Shown here piece after piece: positions 1 through 7,713 of a stretch of DNA of 64,000 nucleotides. A program made the position numbers and the translations under genes. Origin of the DNA: JAEVLT01 sp964484065 (GTDB lineage: Bacteria > Bacillota > Bacilli > Bacillales > Cytobacillaceae); the NCBI GenBank assembly GCA_964484065.1, contig CAZAEW010000003.1:1-64000 (forward strand), given 5' to 3'. The notes beneath the pieces are model-generated. The model was not told the DNA's origin. It searched no databases and worked only from the letters and a program-made list of their open reading frames with translations. Positions within the stretch are counted from its first letter, which is position 1; each line of letters starts with the position of its first letter.

Positions 1-173
1 CAATCAGCCAGGTCCTTTTTTTAGCCGATAGCGAAAGTTATACTTTCCTATCAGGCATAAGGGCACTAAGGAACGCTTCGTGAGCATTAGCATCGCAGTC
101 GAAAAGTTGTGCTTTTCGACGAACTACTCCTCTGTCTTCACCTTTAAGGCTCGCCAATCGGTGAGTTTTTTTA
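1..173 (+). repeat. Hairpin-rich element cut by the window edge, ending in a rho-independent terminator
   Basis: No open reading frame is visible. The stretch holds an imperfect hairpin at about 24-54 (arms around ATAGCGAAAGT and ACTTTCCTAT), a perfect 9-bp hairpin at about 100-122 (GTCGAAAAG and CTTTTCGAC), and finally CTCGCC-AATC-GGTGAG followed by seven T at 150-172, which is a plus-strand intrinsic terminator. It abuts the stop codon of the leftward DUF59 gene. It may be the 3' part of a structured RNA or of an interspersed repeat whose remainder lies left of the window. I do not recognise a known family. Confidence 0.35.
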
Positions 174-470
174 CCATCCTAAAATAGCCTTTCCTTCCGG
201 TGTCATCCGGTCTGGAGTCCATGCCGGCTCCCAGACAACGTTTACGTCGACATTTCTGATTTCCTCTAATCCTTGCAGACTGTAGCGTACGCCTCTTTCG
301 ATCGAGTCGTGCAATGGACAGCCTGGAGTTGTTAATGTCATTGTAATCGCTACATCATTATCTTCCGAGATCTCGATATTGTAAATTAATCCAAGATCGA
401 CGACATTAATGTTCAATTCCGGGTCGTAAACACTTTTAAGTTCTTCACGGATTTTTTCTTCTGAAATCAT
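171..470 (-). CDS. DUF59/MIP18-family metal-sulfur cluster assembly protein (SufT/PaaD-like)
   Basis: A 99-residue protein of the DUF59 family, whose members (SufT, PaaD, MIP18) help load Fe-S clusters. The signature is visible as the VYDPELNINVVDLGLIY stretch near the N-terminus followed by MTLTTPGCPL, whose Cys is the family's conserved residue. I chose the ATG at 470: the GTG 9 bases upstream is part of its Shine-Dalgarno sequence GAGGTG. It is the last gene of a leftward operon led by a Crp/Fnr regulator and facing the NO reductase. Infer repair or maturation of Fe-S or metal centres under NO stress; that role is not shown by the sequence itself. Confidence 0.85.
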   Translation of the reverse strand: MISEEKIREELKSVYDPELNINVVDLGLIYNIEISEDNDVAITMTLTTPGCPLHDSIERGVRYSLQGLEEIRNVDVNVVWEPAWTPDRMTPEGKAILGW

Positions 471-483
471 GCTAAGCACCTCA

Positions 484-1728
484 TTATTTTTTAATTACAG
501 CTAATATACTGATTGTCATGACAATAAAAACCATCGAAAGAATCAATTGAGCAATGTTGAAAAGAATCGTGATTTTGAAAACTAACGCAAGGAAAACCAT
601 TAAAACGAAAAAGATAAAAGCCAAAAACAGGGGAACGGCCAATTTTTCATTCATCATATCTTTAAGCGCAGGAACGGCTTTCTTGCCCATTTCCTTGCTG
701 TATTTATGAGTCCACCAGAGAAAGGGGACAATTTTATACAAATAACCCAAAATGCTCAGTACAATCCAAAGTAAAAGATAGGAATAAATCAATGGGCCAA
801 TTACGGCTGAAAAATCTTTGGTCCATATCAATATAAATGCCGCCAGATGAATGAGATTGCCAAAAGCAATAGCTGACAAGGCAAAGCTAAAAGGTTTATC
901 AAGCTTCCGTTTCAATCTCTTTTTGATAATCAAGCTTATATGCCAGCTGAAGATGGAAAAACCGGCTAGGAGCAAGAAAAATCCGCTCTTTGCCAATAAT
1001 GAATTTCCAGTAAAGAAAGAAAGGGCAGTTACAATAAGACCAGATAGATAAAATCCATATACATATCTTGCTTGAACCATCGGGAAGCCGTGTGATAATG
1101 AAAACATTGGAACCATCTTATAGGAAAAACCAAAAATCAACAACGTAAACCAGCCTGTTAATCCCATTAACAAATGAGTTTTGAAGATAGATTGATAATA
1201 GGCTCCCGCAAATCCGGTTTTCCAGCTCAAAATTAAGCTGATTCCTAAAAGGATGGTTAAAAATAAACATAATAATGCTGTTCCAACCAGTAAAGTGAGA
1301 ACGGTTGATCGTGCCTGTTTCCTTAACGTCATCACCATTTGAAATAAGAACATCAAAATTCCTAAAAAGGTAAGGATCCCCGGAATTAAGGCTTTTTGCG
1401 GAGCCCAGTAGAGCATTGCAGCAAAGGAAACAATTCCTGCTGCGGTAACCCCAAACTGGATAAAACCAAATGTCTCATTCCAAATTTTAGTTAAAAAAGC
1501 AACCGGAACAAGCTGATACATCGCGCCCATGGCGATCATCAGAGCCCACCCCAGAATTAACAGGTGGGCGGAAGACCAGATGGCCGGAATTCTAAAGCTG
1601 CCGCCCGAGAATAAATTCCCATTTAGCAATAAAAAGATTTGTGAAAACACAAGAGCCAGCAAGCTGAAAAAAATAAACGAAAAGGGAAGCTTAATATTCG
1701 TTTCACTTCCCATATTTTGAGGTAGCAT
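484..1728 (-). CDS. Polytopic membrane protein, heme-copper-oxidase subunit I/NnrS-like
   Basis: A 414-residue, very hydrophobic protein with about 12 predicted transmembrane helices and almost no soluble domain. Histidines sit inside helices (for example in SAHLLILGW near residue 54, HLLMGLTGW near 185 and HLAAF near 297), a pattern reminiscent of heme-copper oxidase subunit I relatives and NnrS proteins found beside NO reductase genes. The full catalytic ligand set of an oxidase is not apparent. The ATG at 1728 is preceded by GAAGGTG at good spacing. It lies 12 bases downstream of a DUF2249 gene in the regulator-led operon. Role in NO tolerance or heme/quinone handling is an inference from location. 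Confidence 0.6.
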   Translation of the reverse strand: MLPQNMGSETNIKLPFSFIFFSLLALVFSQIFLLLNGNLFSGGSFRIPAIWSSAHLLILGWALMIAMGAMYQLVPVAFLTKIWNETFGFIQFGVTAAGIVSFAAMLYWAPQKALIPGILTFLGILMFLFQMVMTLRKQARSTVLTLLVGTALLCLFLTILLGISLILSWKTGFAGAYYQSIFKTHLLMGLTGWFTLLIFGFSYKMVPMFSLSHGFPMVQARYVYGFYLSGLIVTALSFFTGNSLLAKSGFFLLLAGFSIFSWHISLIIKKRLKRKLDKPFSFALSAIAFGNLIHLAAFILIWTKDFSAVIGPLIYSYLLLWIVLSILGYLYKIVPFLWWTHKYSKEMGKKAVPALKDMMNEKLAVPLFLAFIFFVLMVFLALVFKITILFNIAQLILSMVFIVMTISILAVIKK

Positions 1729-1740
1729 TATAACACCTTC

Positions 1741-1947
1741 TTATCGGAAGATTTCAATTTTAAAACTCCCGTCTTCCAGCGGTTCTGTTCGCTGTTTAAA
1801 TCCTAATTCCTCTAATTGTTCATAAAGAAACATCGGCCGGCGGTCATTTATGATGGTTAAGGTTTCATTTTCTCCTAAATTTTCCAATGCGGCAAGTGTT
1901 CGCATCATTGGCTGCGGCGGCTCTAAGCCGCGGTTATCTATAAGCAT
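1741..1947 (-). CDS. DUF2249 domain protein (first of three)
   Basis: A 68-residue protein that consists of little more than a DUF2249 domain, a TusA/SirA-like small alpha/beta fold. The motif DNRGLEPPQPMMRTL at residues 4-18 and the later NDRRPMFLYEQLEELGF are typical of the family. DUF2249 proteins recur next to NO reductase and denitrification genes in many bacteria, but their biochemical job is not settled. Start ATG at 1947 is preceded by AGAAGGAG. The gene sits between a second DUF2249 gene and the membrane protein in the same leftward operon. Confidence 0.8.
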   Translation of the reverse strand: MLIDNRGLEPPQPMMRTLAALENLGENETLTIINDRRPMFLYEQLEELGFKQRTEPLEDGSFKIEIFR

Positions 1948-1984
1948 AGATATCTCCTTCTAAACGTTTTTTTAATGGATAAAA

Positions 1985-2224
1985 TTATTTTTCGCTTTTC
2001 TTGATAAAAGTAACCTTCCAGTGTTTTTTTTCAATTTCTTCCGATTCATGTGTAAATCCTTTTGCTTTCATAACAGCAAATAATGGGACAGGCTTAAACG
2101 GGGCATGAAGAATAAACGTATCATTTTCCTTAAGAGCGCTGACTGCTTCCATAATTTTTTGGAAAGGTTCATGTTTTTTATTTAAGTCTTCGCGTACATC
2201 TAATTCAATTAATTTCGGTTCCAA
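1985..2224 (-). CDS. DUF2249 domain protein (second of three)
   Basis: About 79 residues from the preferred start. The family pattern is seen in IELDVREDLNKKHEPFQ followed by LKENDTFILHAPFKPVPLF, which resembles the DUF2249 core (substrate-binding-like loop around HAPFKPVPL). I prefer the TTG at 2224, which has AAAAAGGAG ten bases upstream. An ATG at 2251 would add nine residues but has no ribosome binding site at usable distance. It lies immediately downstream of the Crp/Fnr regulator gene, so it is probably cotranscribed. Paralogous to the genes at 1741 and 5822. Confidence 0.75.
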   Translation of the reverse strand: MEPKLIELDVREDLNKKHEPFQKIMEAVSALKENDTFILHAPFKPVPLFAVMKAKGFTHESEEIEKKHWKVTFIKKSEK

Positions 2225-2256
2225 ATTTAGACAGCTCCTTTTTAAGATCATGTTTA

Positions 2257-2949
2257 TTAAGTAAACAACTCCTGCTGCAGGGCATCACGGTCAATTAAGT
2301 AAAAACCGTCCTGATCCAGGGTGATATTATCTTTCTTTTTTAAATGATTCATTGTTCTGCTTACTGTTTCCCTTGAAGTTCCAATCATATTCGCTAGTTC
2401 ACGGTTAGTAAATTGTGTGGTTAACTTATAATGTTTTTCTATTTTTTCACCGTTTGACTTACAAAGCCTTATCAGCAAAAGGATAATTTGCTCATACGTA
2501 TTATGAAGTACCTGTGCTTCTAATCTTCCTTGCAAATCAACAATTTTTTCTCCTAGGACCTTAAAGATTTTAATGCAAAGCTCAGGATAGGAAATGAGAA
2601 TCTCTTCAAACTTGTCAATTGGAATAACAATAAGCTGACATTCTTCCAGCACTTCAGCATGTGCCGGGTATTTTCCATTTCGAAAAAAACCGGCGTGCGG
2701 AAACATTTCCCCAGGTTCAAGAATCGATATGATCTGTTCTTTCCCCGAAAAATCTGAACGGTAAATTTTAATCTTTCCAGTATGAATAAAAAAGACACGA
2801 TCAAGACGATCGTCCTGCATAAAAACATACATTTTTTGTTTATAAAAACGAGCCTGAGCAACTTCAACGAATGGAGCCAGTTCGTCCAAGGATAATTCCT
2901 TAAATAAAGGCACTCTCGATAATCGCATCACAATATCTTCATGCTTCAT
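2257..2949 (-). CDS. Crp/Fnr family transcriptional regulator, no Fnr-type cysteine cluster
   Basis: About 230 residues: an N-terminal cyclic-nucleotide-binding-like beta-roll (roughly 20-125, including GEMFPHAGFF), a long dimerisation helix, and a C-terminal winged helix whose recognition region reads TNRELANMIGTSRETVSR. The three cysteines present are scattered, so a classical Fnr [4Fe-4S] sensor is not visible. That makes a DNR/NnrR-type (heme or other NO/redox sensing) regulator more likely. Start ATG at 2949 has AAGGTG nine bases upstream; a GTG at 2961 overlaps that site. Divergent from the NO reductase gene and first gene of the leftward operon. Likely controls both units through the box at 3072. 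Confidence 0.85.
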   Translation of the reverse strand: MKHEDIVMRLSRVPLFKELSLDELAPFVEVAQARFYKQKMYVFMQDDRLDRVFFIHTGKIKIYRSDFSGKEQIISILEPGEMFPHAGFFRNGKYPAHAEVLEECQLIVIPIDKFEEILISYPELCIKIFKVLGEKIVDLQGRLEAQVLHNTYEQIILLLIRLCKSNGEKIEKHYKLTTQFTNRELANMIGTSRETVSRTMNHLKKKDNITLDQDGFYLIDRDALQQELFT

Positions 2950-3061
2950 TGATGTCATCACCTTCTATATAAAGAAATTTCGCTGCTGCTAACCCATTGT
3001 AGCAACATGAAGTTTTTAAATAAGTGACCTCCGTCATAGAATTGTCATCTCATGAAAATAA

Positions 3062-3087
3062 TTCTCACTCAAGTGAGAAAAATCACA
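3062..3087 (+). promoter_or_regulatory. Crp/Fnr-type operator overlapping an 18-bp palindrome upstream of the NO reductase gene
   Basis: AGTGA-GAAAAA-TCACA at 3072-3087 matches the Crp/Fnr consensus TGTGA-N6-TCACA with one mismatch. Overlapping it, TTCTCACT-CA-AGTGAGAA at 3062-3079 is a perfect 8-bp inverted repeat. A possible -10 (TACAAT, 3132-3137) would put the operator centre near -64, a class I activation distance. It lies in the divergent intergenic region with the regulator gene. Confidence 0.55.
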
Positions 3088-3172
3088 GTGATAAAATGAA
3101 CATCTTCACTTTGTGTCAGCACTGGGGCCATTACAATAAATGATGAATTGAAACGCGAAAGGATGAAAAGGA

Positions 3173-5530
3173 ATGGAAATACATAGGGGTTCAACAAAAC
3201 CGGGGAAAGAAAATAAAAATGCACTCTTAAAATCGATTTTAATCATTACCATTTTACTTTCTTTTACAGTGTTATTAACGGGGGGATACTGGATCTTTAA
3301 GGAGCAGGCTCCAAGGCCTTTGAAAGTTACTGATCAAAAAGGAGAAGTGCTGTTTACAAAGGCATCGATCATGGGAGGTCAGGCTGTATGGCAAAAATAC
3401 GGCTTGATGGATTATGGAACCGTCTTAGGTCACGGCTCCTATATGGGACCTGATTATACGGCTGAGTCATTACAAATATACACCCAGGGTATGCAGGATT
3501 ATAAAGCAAATGAAAAGTTTGAAAAACCGTTCTCTTCATTATCGGAAGATCAAAAAGCAGTCATAAAAAATAATGTTATCAAGGAAATGCGCCAAAATCG
3601 TTACGACAGCACAAAAGATACATTAAAACTTACAAATGCCCAAGTTTCTGGTCTGGAGAAAGTTAGAGCATATTATCAAAAAGTATTTACAAAAGGCGAC
3701 GGGTGGGGCTTAAAAGCAAATTTAATAAAAAATAGCGATATGCCGTCATCCCATCGTGCCTATGTTGCAGACGGGGATCAAATCAAGCAAATTTCCGATT
3801 TCTTCTTCTGGACTGCATGGCTTTCAAGCACGGTTCGTCAAGGGGATAAAATTACCTATACGAATAACTGGCCATATTATGAAGATGCGGGCAATCATGT
3901 TTCTTTTACAGCCATTTGGTGGAGCGGCGCAAGTGTTACGCTGTTGATTCTTTTTGTCGGAATTATTCTTTACTTCTTCTATCGTTATCAATTAAGCATG
4001 AAAGAAGCATACACAGAAGGAAACTTTCCTGTGATTGACATTCGGAAAATTCCATTGACGAGTTCGCAAGTAAAGACGGGAAAATATTTCGTTGTAGTAG
4101 CCGCGCTGTTTTTCGTCCAGTGTATGTTCGGGGCCTTGCTTGCCCATTACTATATTGAGCCGGATAGTTTCTTTGGAATAAAGTGGATTCACGATATTCT
4201 TCCATTCAATATTACAAAAGGCTATCATTTGCAGCTGGCCATTTTCTGGATTGCAACTGCCTGGCTGGGAATGGGGATTTATATCGCACCGCTTGTAGGC
4301 GGTTATGAACCGAAAAAACAAGGCTTATTGGTTGATATTTTATTCTGGGCACTCGTCGTTCTTGTCGCGGGAAGCATGATTGGGCAATGGCTCGGCGCAA
4401 ATGGCTATTTAGGAAATGAGTGGTTCTTATTAGGCCATCAAGGCTGGGAATACCTAGAGTTAGGCCGTTTATGGCAAATCATTCTTATTGTGGGTATGCT
4501 TATTTGGCTGTTTATTGTTTACCGCGGAATTAAAGCTGGTCTGAAAAAAGAAACGGATAAAGGCGGCCTAATCCACCTGTTATTTTACTCAGCCATAGCT
4601 GTGCCTGCATTTTATATCTTTGCCTTATTTATTAATCCTGATACGAGCTTCACATTTGCGGATTACTGGCGCTGGTGGATCATTCACTTATGGGTTGAAG
4701 GCATTTTTGAAGTATTTGCCGTTGTTGTTATTGGATTCTTATTGGTACAGCTCGGTCTTGTTACCAAGAAATCAACCGTCCGCCAAATGTACTTCCAGTT
4801 GATCCTGCTTCTTGGAAGCGGCGTAATCGGAATCGGTCACCACTACTACTACAATGGTTCAGCTGAAGTTTGGCTTGGCCTTGGTGCGGTATTCTCCGCA
4901 TTAGAGGTAATTCCGTTGACGCTGTTAATTTTGGAAGCATATGAACAATATAAAATGATGCGTGAAGGCGGAGTAAACTTCCCGTATAAGAGCAGCTTCT
5001 GGTTTCTTATTTCTGTAGCTATCTGGAACTTAGTTGGTGCCGGAGTACTTGGATTTTTAATCAACCTTCCTGCTGTTTCTTACTTTGAGCATGGGCAATT
5101 CTTAACGCCGACGCATGGTCATGCATCGATGATGGGTGTATATGGAATGTTCGCGATTGCCGTACTTCTTTACTCTTTGAGAAGCATTGTAAAACCGGAA
5201 GCCTGGAACGACAAATGGCTGAAATTCAGCTGCATTATGTTAAACATTGGTCTTGCAGGGATGGTATTTGCCTCATTACTGCCAACTGGATTTTTGCAAA
5301 TTAAAGAAGCGTATAACCACGGATATGCAGCATCAAGAGCAGCTTCCTTCTTAAAAGAACCGCTGGTACAAACGCTATTAACCTGGCGTGCGGTTCCGGA
5401 TTCGATCTTCCTTCTTGGTGTCTTGGCATTGCTAATCTTCGCTATTAAAGCGCTGTTTAATCTGCGCAAACCGACACATAAAGAAAATGAAAAGCTCCCG
5501 GTAAAAGACTTGGCTATTGAAGAAGATTAA
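3173..5530 (+). CDS. norZ: Quinol-dependent nitric oxide reductase, single subunit (qNOR)
   Basis: Reduces 2 NO to N2O at the cytoplasmic membrane using quinol. The 785-residue length and layout fit qNOR: an N-terminal helix and about 220-residue extracytoplasmic domain without a CxxCH heme c motif, then a catalytic helix bundle of about 12 helices. Likely heme ligands are H352 (GYHLQLAIFW) and H648/H650 (THGHASMMG). The FeB site is H505 and E509 (HLWVEG) with H556-H557 (GHHYYY). The ATG at 3173 follows GAAAGGATGAAAAGGA. It is divergent from a Crp/Fnr regulator and shares a terminator with a small convergent gene. Detoxification versus respiratory use cannot be separated; no nitrite reductase gene is in the window. 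Confidence 0.95.
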   Translation: MEIHRGSTKPGKENKNALLKSILIITILLSFTVLLTGGYWIFKEQAPRPLKVTDQKGEVLFTKASIMGGQAVWQKYGLMDYGTVLGHGSYMGPDYTAESLQIYTQGMQDYKANEKFEKPFSSLSEDQKAVIKNNVIKEMRQNRYDSTKDTLKLTNAQVSGLEKVRAYYQKVFTKGDGWGLKANLIKNSDMPSSHRAYVADGDQIKQISDFFFWTAWLSSTVRQGDKITYTNNWPYYEDAGNHVSFTAIWWSGASVTLLILFVGIILYFFYRYQLSMKEAYTEGNFPVIDIRKIPLTSSQVKTGKYFVVVAALFFVQCMFGALLAHYYIEPDSFFGIKWIHDILPFNITKGYHLQLAIFWIATAWLGMGIYIAPLVGGYEPKKQGLLVDILFWALVVLVAGSMIGQWLGANGYLGNEWFLLGHQGWEYLELGRLWQIILIVGMLIWLFIVYRGIKAGLKKETDKGGLIHLLFYSAIAVPAFYIFALFINPDTSFTFADYWRWWIIHLWVEGIFEVFAVVVIGFLLVQLGLVTKKSTVRQMYFQLILLLGSGVIGIGHHYYYNGSAEVWLGLGAVFSALEVIPLTLLILEAYEQYKMMREGGVNFPYKSSFWFLISVAIWNLVGAGVLGFLINLPAVSYFEHGQFLTPTHGHASMMGVYGMFAIAVLLYSLRSIVKPEAWNDKWLKFSCIMLNIGLAGMVFASLLPTGFLQIKEAYNHGYAASRAASFLKEPLVQTLLTWRAVPDSIFLLGVLALLIFAIKALFNLRKPTHKENEKLPVKDLAIEED

Positions 5531-5536
5531 ACAAAA

Positions 5537-5570
5537 AAATCCCGCAAAGCTTAGCTTTGCGGGATTTTTT
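5537..5570. terminator. Bidirectional intrinsic terminator between norZ and the convergent small gene
   Basis: Stem AAATCCCGCAAAGC / GCTTTGCGGGATTT with a TTA loop and T-runs on both strands. The loop triplet is the stop codon of the minus-strand Cys-rich small protein. Confidence 0.9.
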
Positions 5571-5700
5571 CTTTCTTATCCTTCTCTTCACAATCAAAAC
5601 AGATCAGTTTCTTATCTTCTGTAAAAACTCCATTCAAAAATCCGTCGAAGCAAAAGATTTCTTTGCAGCAGCAGCTGCAAGTACCGATATATTCCCTCAT
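5551..5700 (-). CDS. Small Cys-rich (zinc-finger-like) protein, 49 residues
   Basis: A short gene with a very good start: ATG at 5700 preceded by CGGAGG with nine-base spacing. The 49-residue product has cysteines at 8, 10, 11, 12, 17, 34 and 37. The pattern CxCCC, then CFD, then CFDC near residue 34-37 suggests a metal-binding (zinc ribbon or Fe) mini-protein followed by a highly charged tail. The stop codon lies in the loop of the terminator shared with norZ, so the two genes converge. I do not recognise a named family and assign no function. The combination of strong ribosome binding site, coding-like codons and paired cysteines makes it a likely real gene. Confidence 0.7.
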   Translation of the reverse strand: MREYIGTCSCCCKEIFCFDGFLNGVFTEDKKLICFDCEEKDKKEKIPQS

Positions 5701-5739
5701 TCTTCTTTTCCTCCGGAGCTGATGAAATCATATTTTCCG

Positions 5740-5782
5740 TGTGATTGGCCGCACTAATAAAAACAAAAGCATGAACTATAAT
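5740..5782 (+). promoter_or_regulatory. Crp/Fnr-like class II promoter of the DUF2249 gene
   Basis: TGTGA-TTGGCC-GCACT at 5740-5755 resembles TGTGA-N6-TCACA (imperfect right half). A perfect TATAAT lies at 5777-5782. With the start site seven bases after that hexamer (about 5789), the box centre falls at -41.5, the canonical class II activation position. There is no good -35 hexamer, as expected for an activator-dependent promoter. Confidence 0.6.
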
Positions 5783-5821
5783 AAAAGAGAATTGAAAAAC
5801 AATCCATTAGGAGTGAACATA

Positions 5822-6055
5822 ATGCAGACATTCGCAAAAATCATACATGTTCCTGATTATCCACCCCGTGAAAAACACCCGACAATCATGAATTCTTTTG
5901 ATGAATTACAGTCCGGAGAAGTGATGCAAATCGTCAATGATCATGATCCCCGCCCTCTCCAATATCAATTTATGATGGAAAGAACCGACCAATTCACGTG
6001 GGAATATCTTGAAGAAGGCCCGGAAACGTGGAGAGTCGCAATCGGAAAAAAATAA
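5822..6055 (+). CDS. DUF2249 domain protein (third of three)
   Basis: A 77-residue protein with the DUF2249 pattern: PPREKHPTIMNSFDELQSG then IVNDHDPRPLQYQFMMER, ending in WRVAIGKK. Start ATG at 5822 has AGGAG seven bases upstream; longer in-frame starts lack a ribosome binding site. It is monocistronic, with its own Crp/Fnr-like promoter and a downstream hairpin. Two paralogues lie in the regulator-led operon 3 kb to the left. The HDPRP motif is the most conserved feature of this subgroup. Function is not established; association with NO/denitrification genes suggests a redox or cofactor-transfer task. Confidence 0.8.
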   Translation: MQTFAKIIHVPDYPPREKHPTIMNSFDELQSGEVMQIVNDHDPRPLQYQFMMERTDQFTWEYLEEGPETWRVAIGKK

Positions 6056-6105
6056 AAGCGGTCTAAATATTTTCTCTTCCCTCTCTATATCGCATGAAAA
6101 TATCT

Positions 6106-6140
6106 AACAACAGAAAGCCAATTTCTGTTGTTTTTTTATT
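6106..6140 (+). terminator. Intrinsic terminator downstream of the DUF2249 gene
   Basis: AACAACAGAAA and TTTCTGTTGTT form an 11-bp stem around a 5-base loop, followed by a T-run. Confidence 0.85.
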
Positions 6141-6207
6141 CTCATCCTTCATTAACAATGAAAAGTATATGATAAAATATGGAAGAAAACAGATAGGAGG
6201 TTAGATC

Positions 6208-7713
6208 ATGAGCGTAGCTGAATTAGAAAAAGAATTTTTGCAATATGTGAGAAAAATGTCTTCCTACAACGAGGCTCTTGGACTTATTTATTGGGATTTA
6301 CGTACAGGCGCACCTAAGCAAGGAGTCGAAAAGAGGTCAGAGGTCATTGGAATGTTATCTTCAGAGGTCTTTAAAATGTCCGTATCTGAGGAAATGTCAC
6401 AGTATTTGGCTCAGTTAACAGGTGAAAAGAGAATTTCAGAAATAACACGCAAGACGCTTGAGGAATGCCAAAAAGAATATGATCAAAATAAGAAAATTCC
6501 TCCAGAGGAGTATCAAGAATACGTCATTCTTCAATCAAAGGCGGAAACTGTCTGGGAAGAAGCGAAGGCAAAATCAGATTTTTCCCTTTTTCAGCCTTAT
6601 CTTGAGAAACTTGTGGAGATGACAAAAAGATTTATTCATTATTGGGGGTACAAAGAAAATAAGTATGATACGCTTTTGGATTTATATGAACCGGGTATCA
6701 CTGTCTCCACACTTGACCGGGTATTTGCGGAGTTAAGGGAAAAAATAGTTCCATTAGTGAAACAAGTGTCTGATTCCCCTCATAAGCCGGAAACTGATTT
6801 TCTGTTTGAAAGGTTCACAAAAGAAAAGCAGCGTTTGTTCAGTTTGCAAATATTAAAACAAATGGGTTTTAATTTTCAAGCCGGCAGACTCGACGAAACT
6901 GTACATCCGTTCGCAACCGGCCTGAATCCCGGGGATGTCCGCGTTACCACAAAATACGATGAACAAGATTTCCGGACGGCTGTTTTTGGAACCATACACG
7001 AGGGCGGTCATGCACTCTATGAACAAAACCTTTCAAAAGATTTAATTGGAACACCATTATGTTCCGGCACATCAATGGGTATTCATGAATCCCAATCGCT
7101 GTTTTTTGAGAATTTTATTGGAAGAAGCTTATCTTTTTGGAAACATAACTATGAGCTCATAAAAAATTATTCGGATGGTCAGTTTGATGAAGTCCGTTTA
7201 CTGGATTTTTACCGGGCCATCAATGAGTCAAAAGCTTCACTGATCCGCATCGAAGCAGATGAATTGACTTATCCTCTCCATATTATCATTCGCTATGAGA
7301 TCGAAAAAGGTCTGTTTAACGATGAAATAGAGGTTAAGGATTTGCCGGAAATTTGGAATGGAATGTATGAAAAATACCTGGGAATACGTCCTAAAAATGA
7401 TGCGGAAGGTGTTTTACAGGATGTTCATTGGGCAGGAGGCAGCTTCGGTTATTTTCCGTCCTATGCGCTTGGGTATATGTATGCGGCTCAGTTTAAGCAT
7501 AAAATGCTTGAAGAATTTCCAGAATTCGAGCAGTTATTGGAAAAAGGAGATTTTTTGCCGATTAAAAATTGGTTGAATAAACATATTCATCAATATGGAA
7601 AAATGAAAAAGCCTTTGGAAATCCTAAAAGATACGACAGGGGAAGGCTTGAATGCCAACTATTTAATTGAATATCTTACTGGAAAATATAGAGATATTTA
7701 CCAACTGGGCTAA
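6208..7713 (+). CDS. M32 family metallocarboxypeptidase (carboxypeptidase Taq type)
   Basis: A 501-residue cytoplasmic zinc carboxypeptidase that trims C-terminal residues from peptides. The zinc site is visible as HEGGH at 264-268 (GTIHEGGHALYEQ) with the third ligand E294 in GIHESQS. The HPFATGLNPGDVR segment at about 233-245 is also a family hallmark. Length matches M32 enzymes of Bacillaceae, which lack signal peptides. ATG at 6208 follows AGGAGG at eight bases. It stands alone between two terminators, so it is probably a single-gene unit; no link to the NO genes is implied. Confidence 0.93.
   Translation: MSVAELEKEFLQYVRKMSSYNEALGLIYWDLRTGAPKQGVEKRSEVIGMLSSEVFKMSVSEEMSQYLAQLTGEKRISEITRKTLEECQKEYDQNKKIPPEEYQEYVILQSKAETVWEEAKAKSDFSLFQPYLEKLVEMTKRFIHYWGYKENKYDTLLDLYEPGITVSTLDRVFAELREKIVPLVKQVSDSPHKPETDFLFERFTKEKQRLFSLQILKQMGFNFQAGRLDETVHPFATGLNPGDVRVTTKYDEQDFRTAVFGTIHEGGHALYEQNLSKDLIGTPLCSGTSMGIHESQSLFFENFIGRSLSFWKHNYELIKNYSDGQFDEVRLLDFYRAINESKASLIRIEADELTYPLHIIIRYEIEKGLFNDEIEVKDLPEIWNGMYEKYLGIRPKNDAEGVLQDVHWAGGSFGYFPSYALGYMYAAQFKHKMLEEFPEFEQLLEKGDFLPIKNWLNKHIHQYGKMKKPLEILKDTTGEGLNANYLIEYLTGKYRDIYQLG

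Noticed and set aside
1..150. Lysine riboswitch on the minus strand
   Set aside because: GGTGAAGACAGAGG resembles the 5' end of the B. subtilis lysC leader, but the GGCTGAAAGG and GCCGAAGC core elements are missing and the structure is instead a simple hairpin series ending in a plus-strand terminator.
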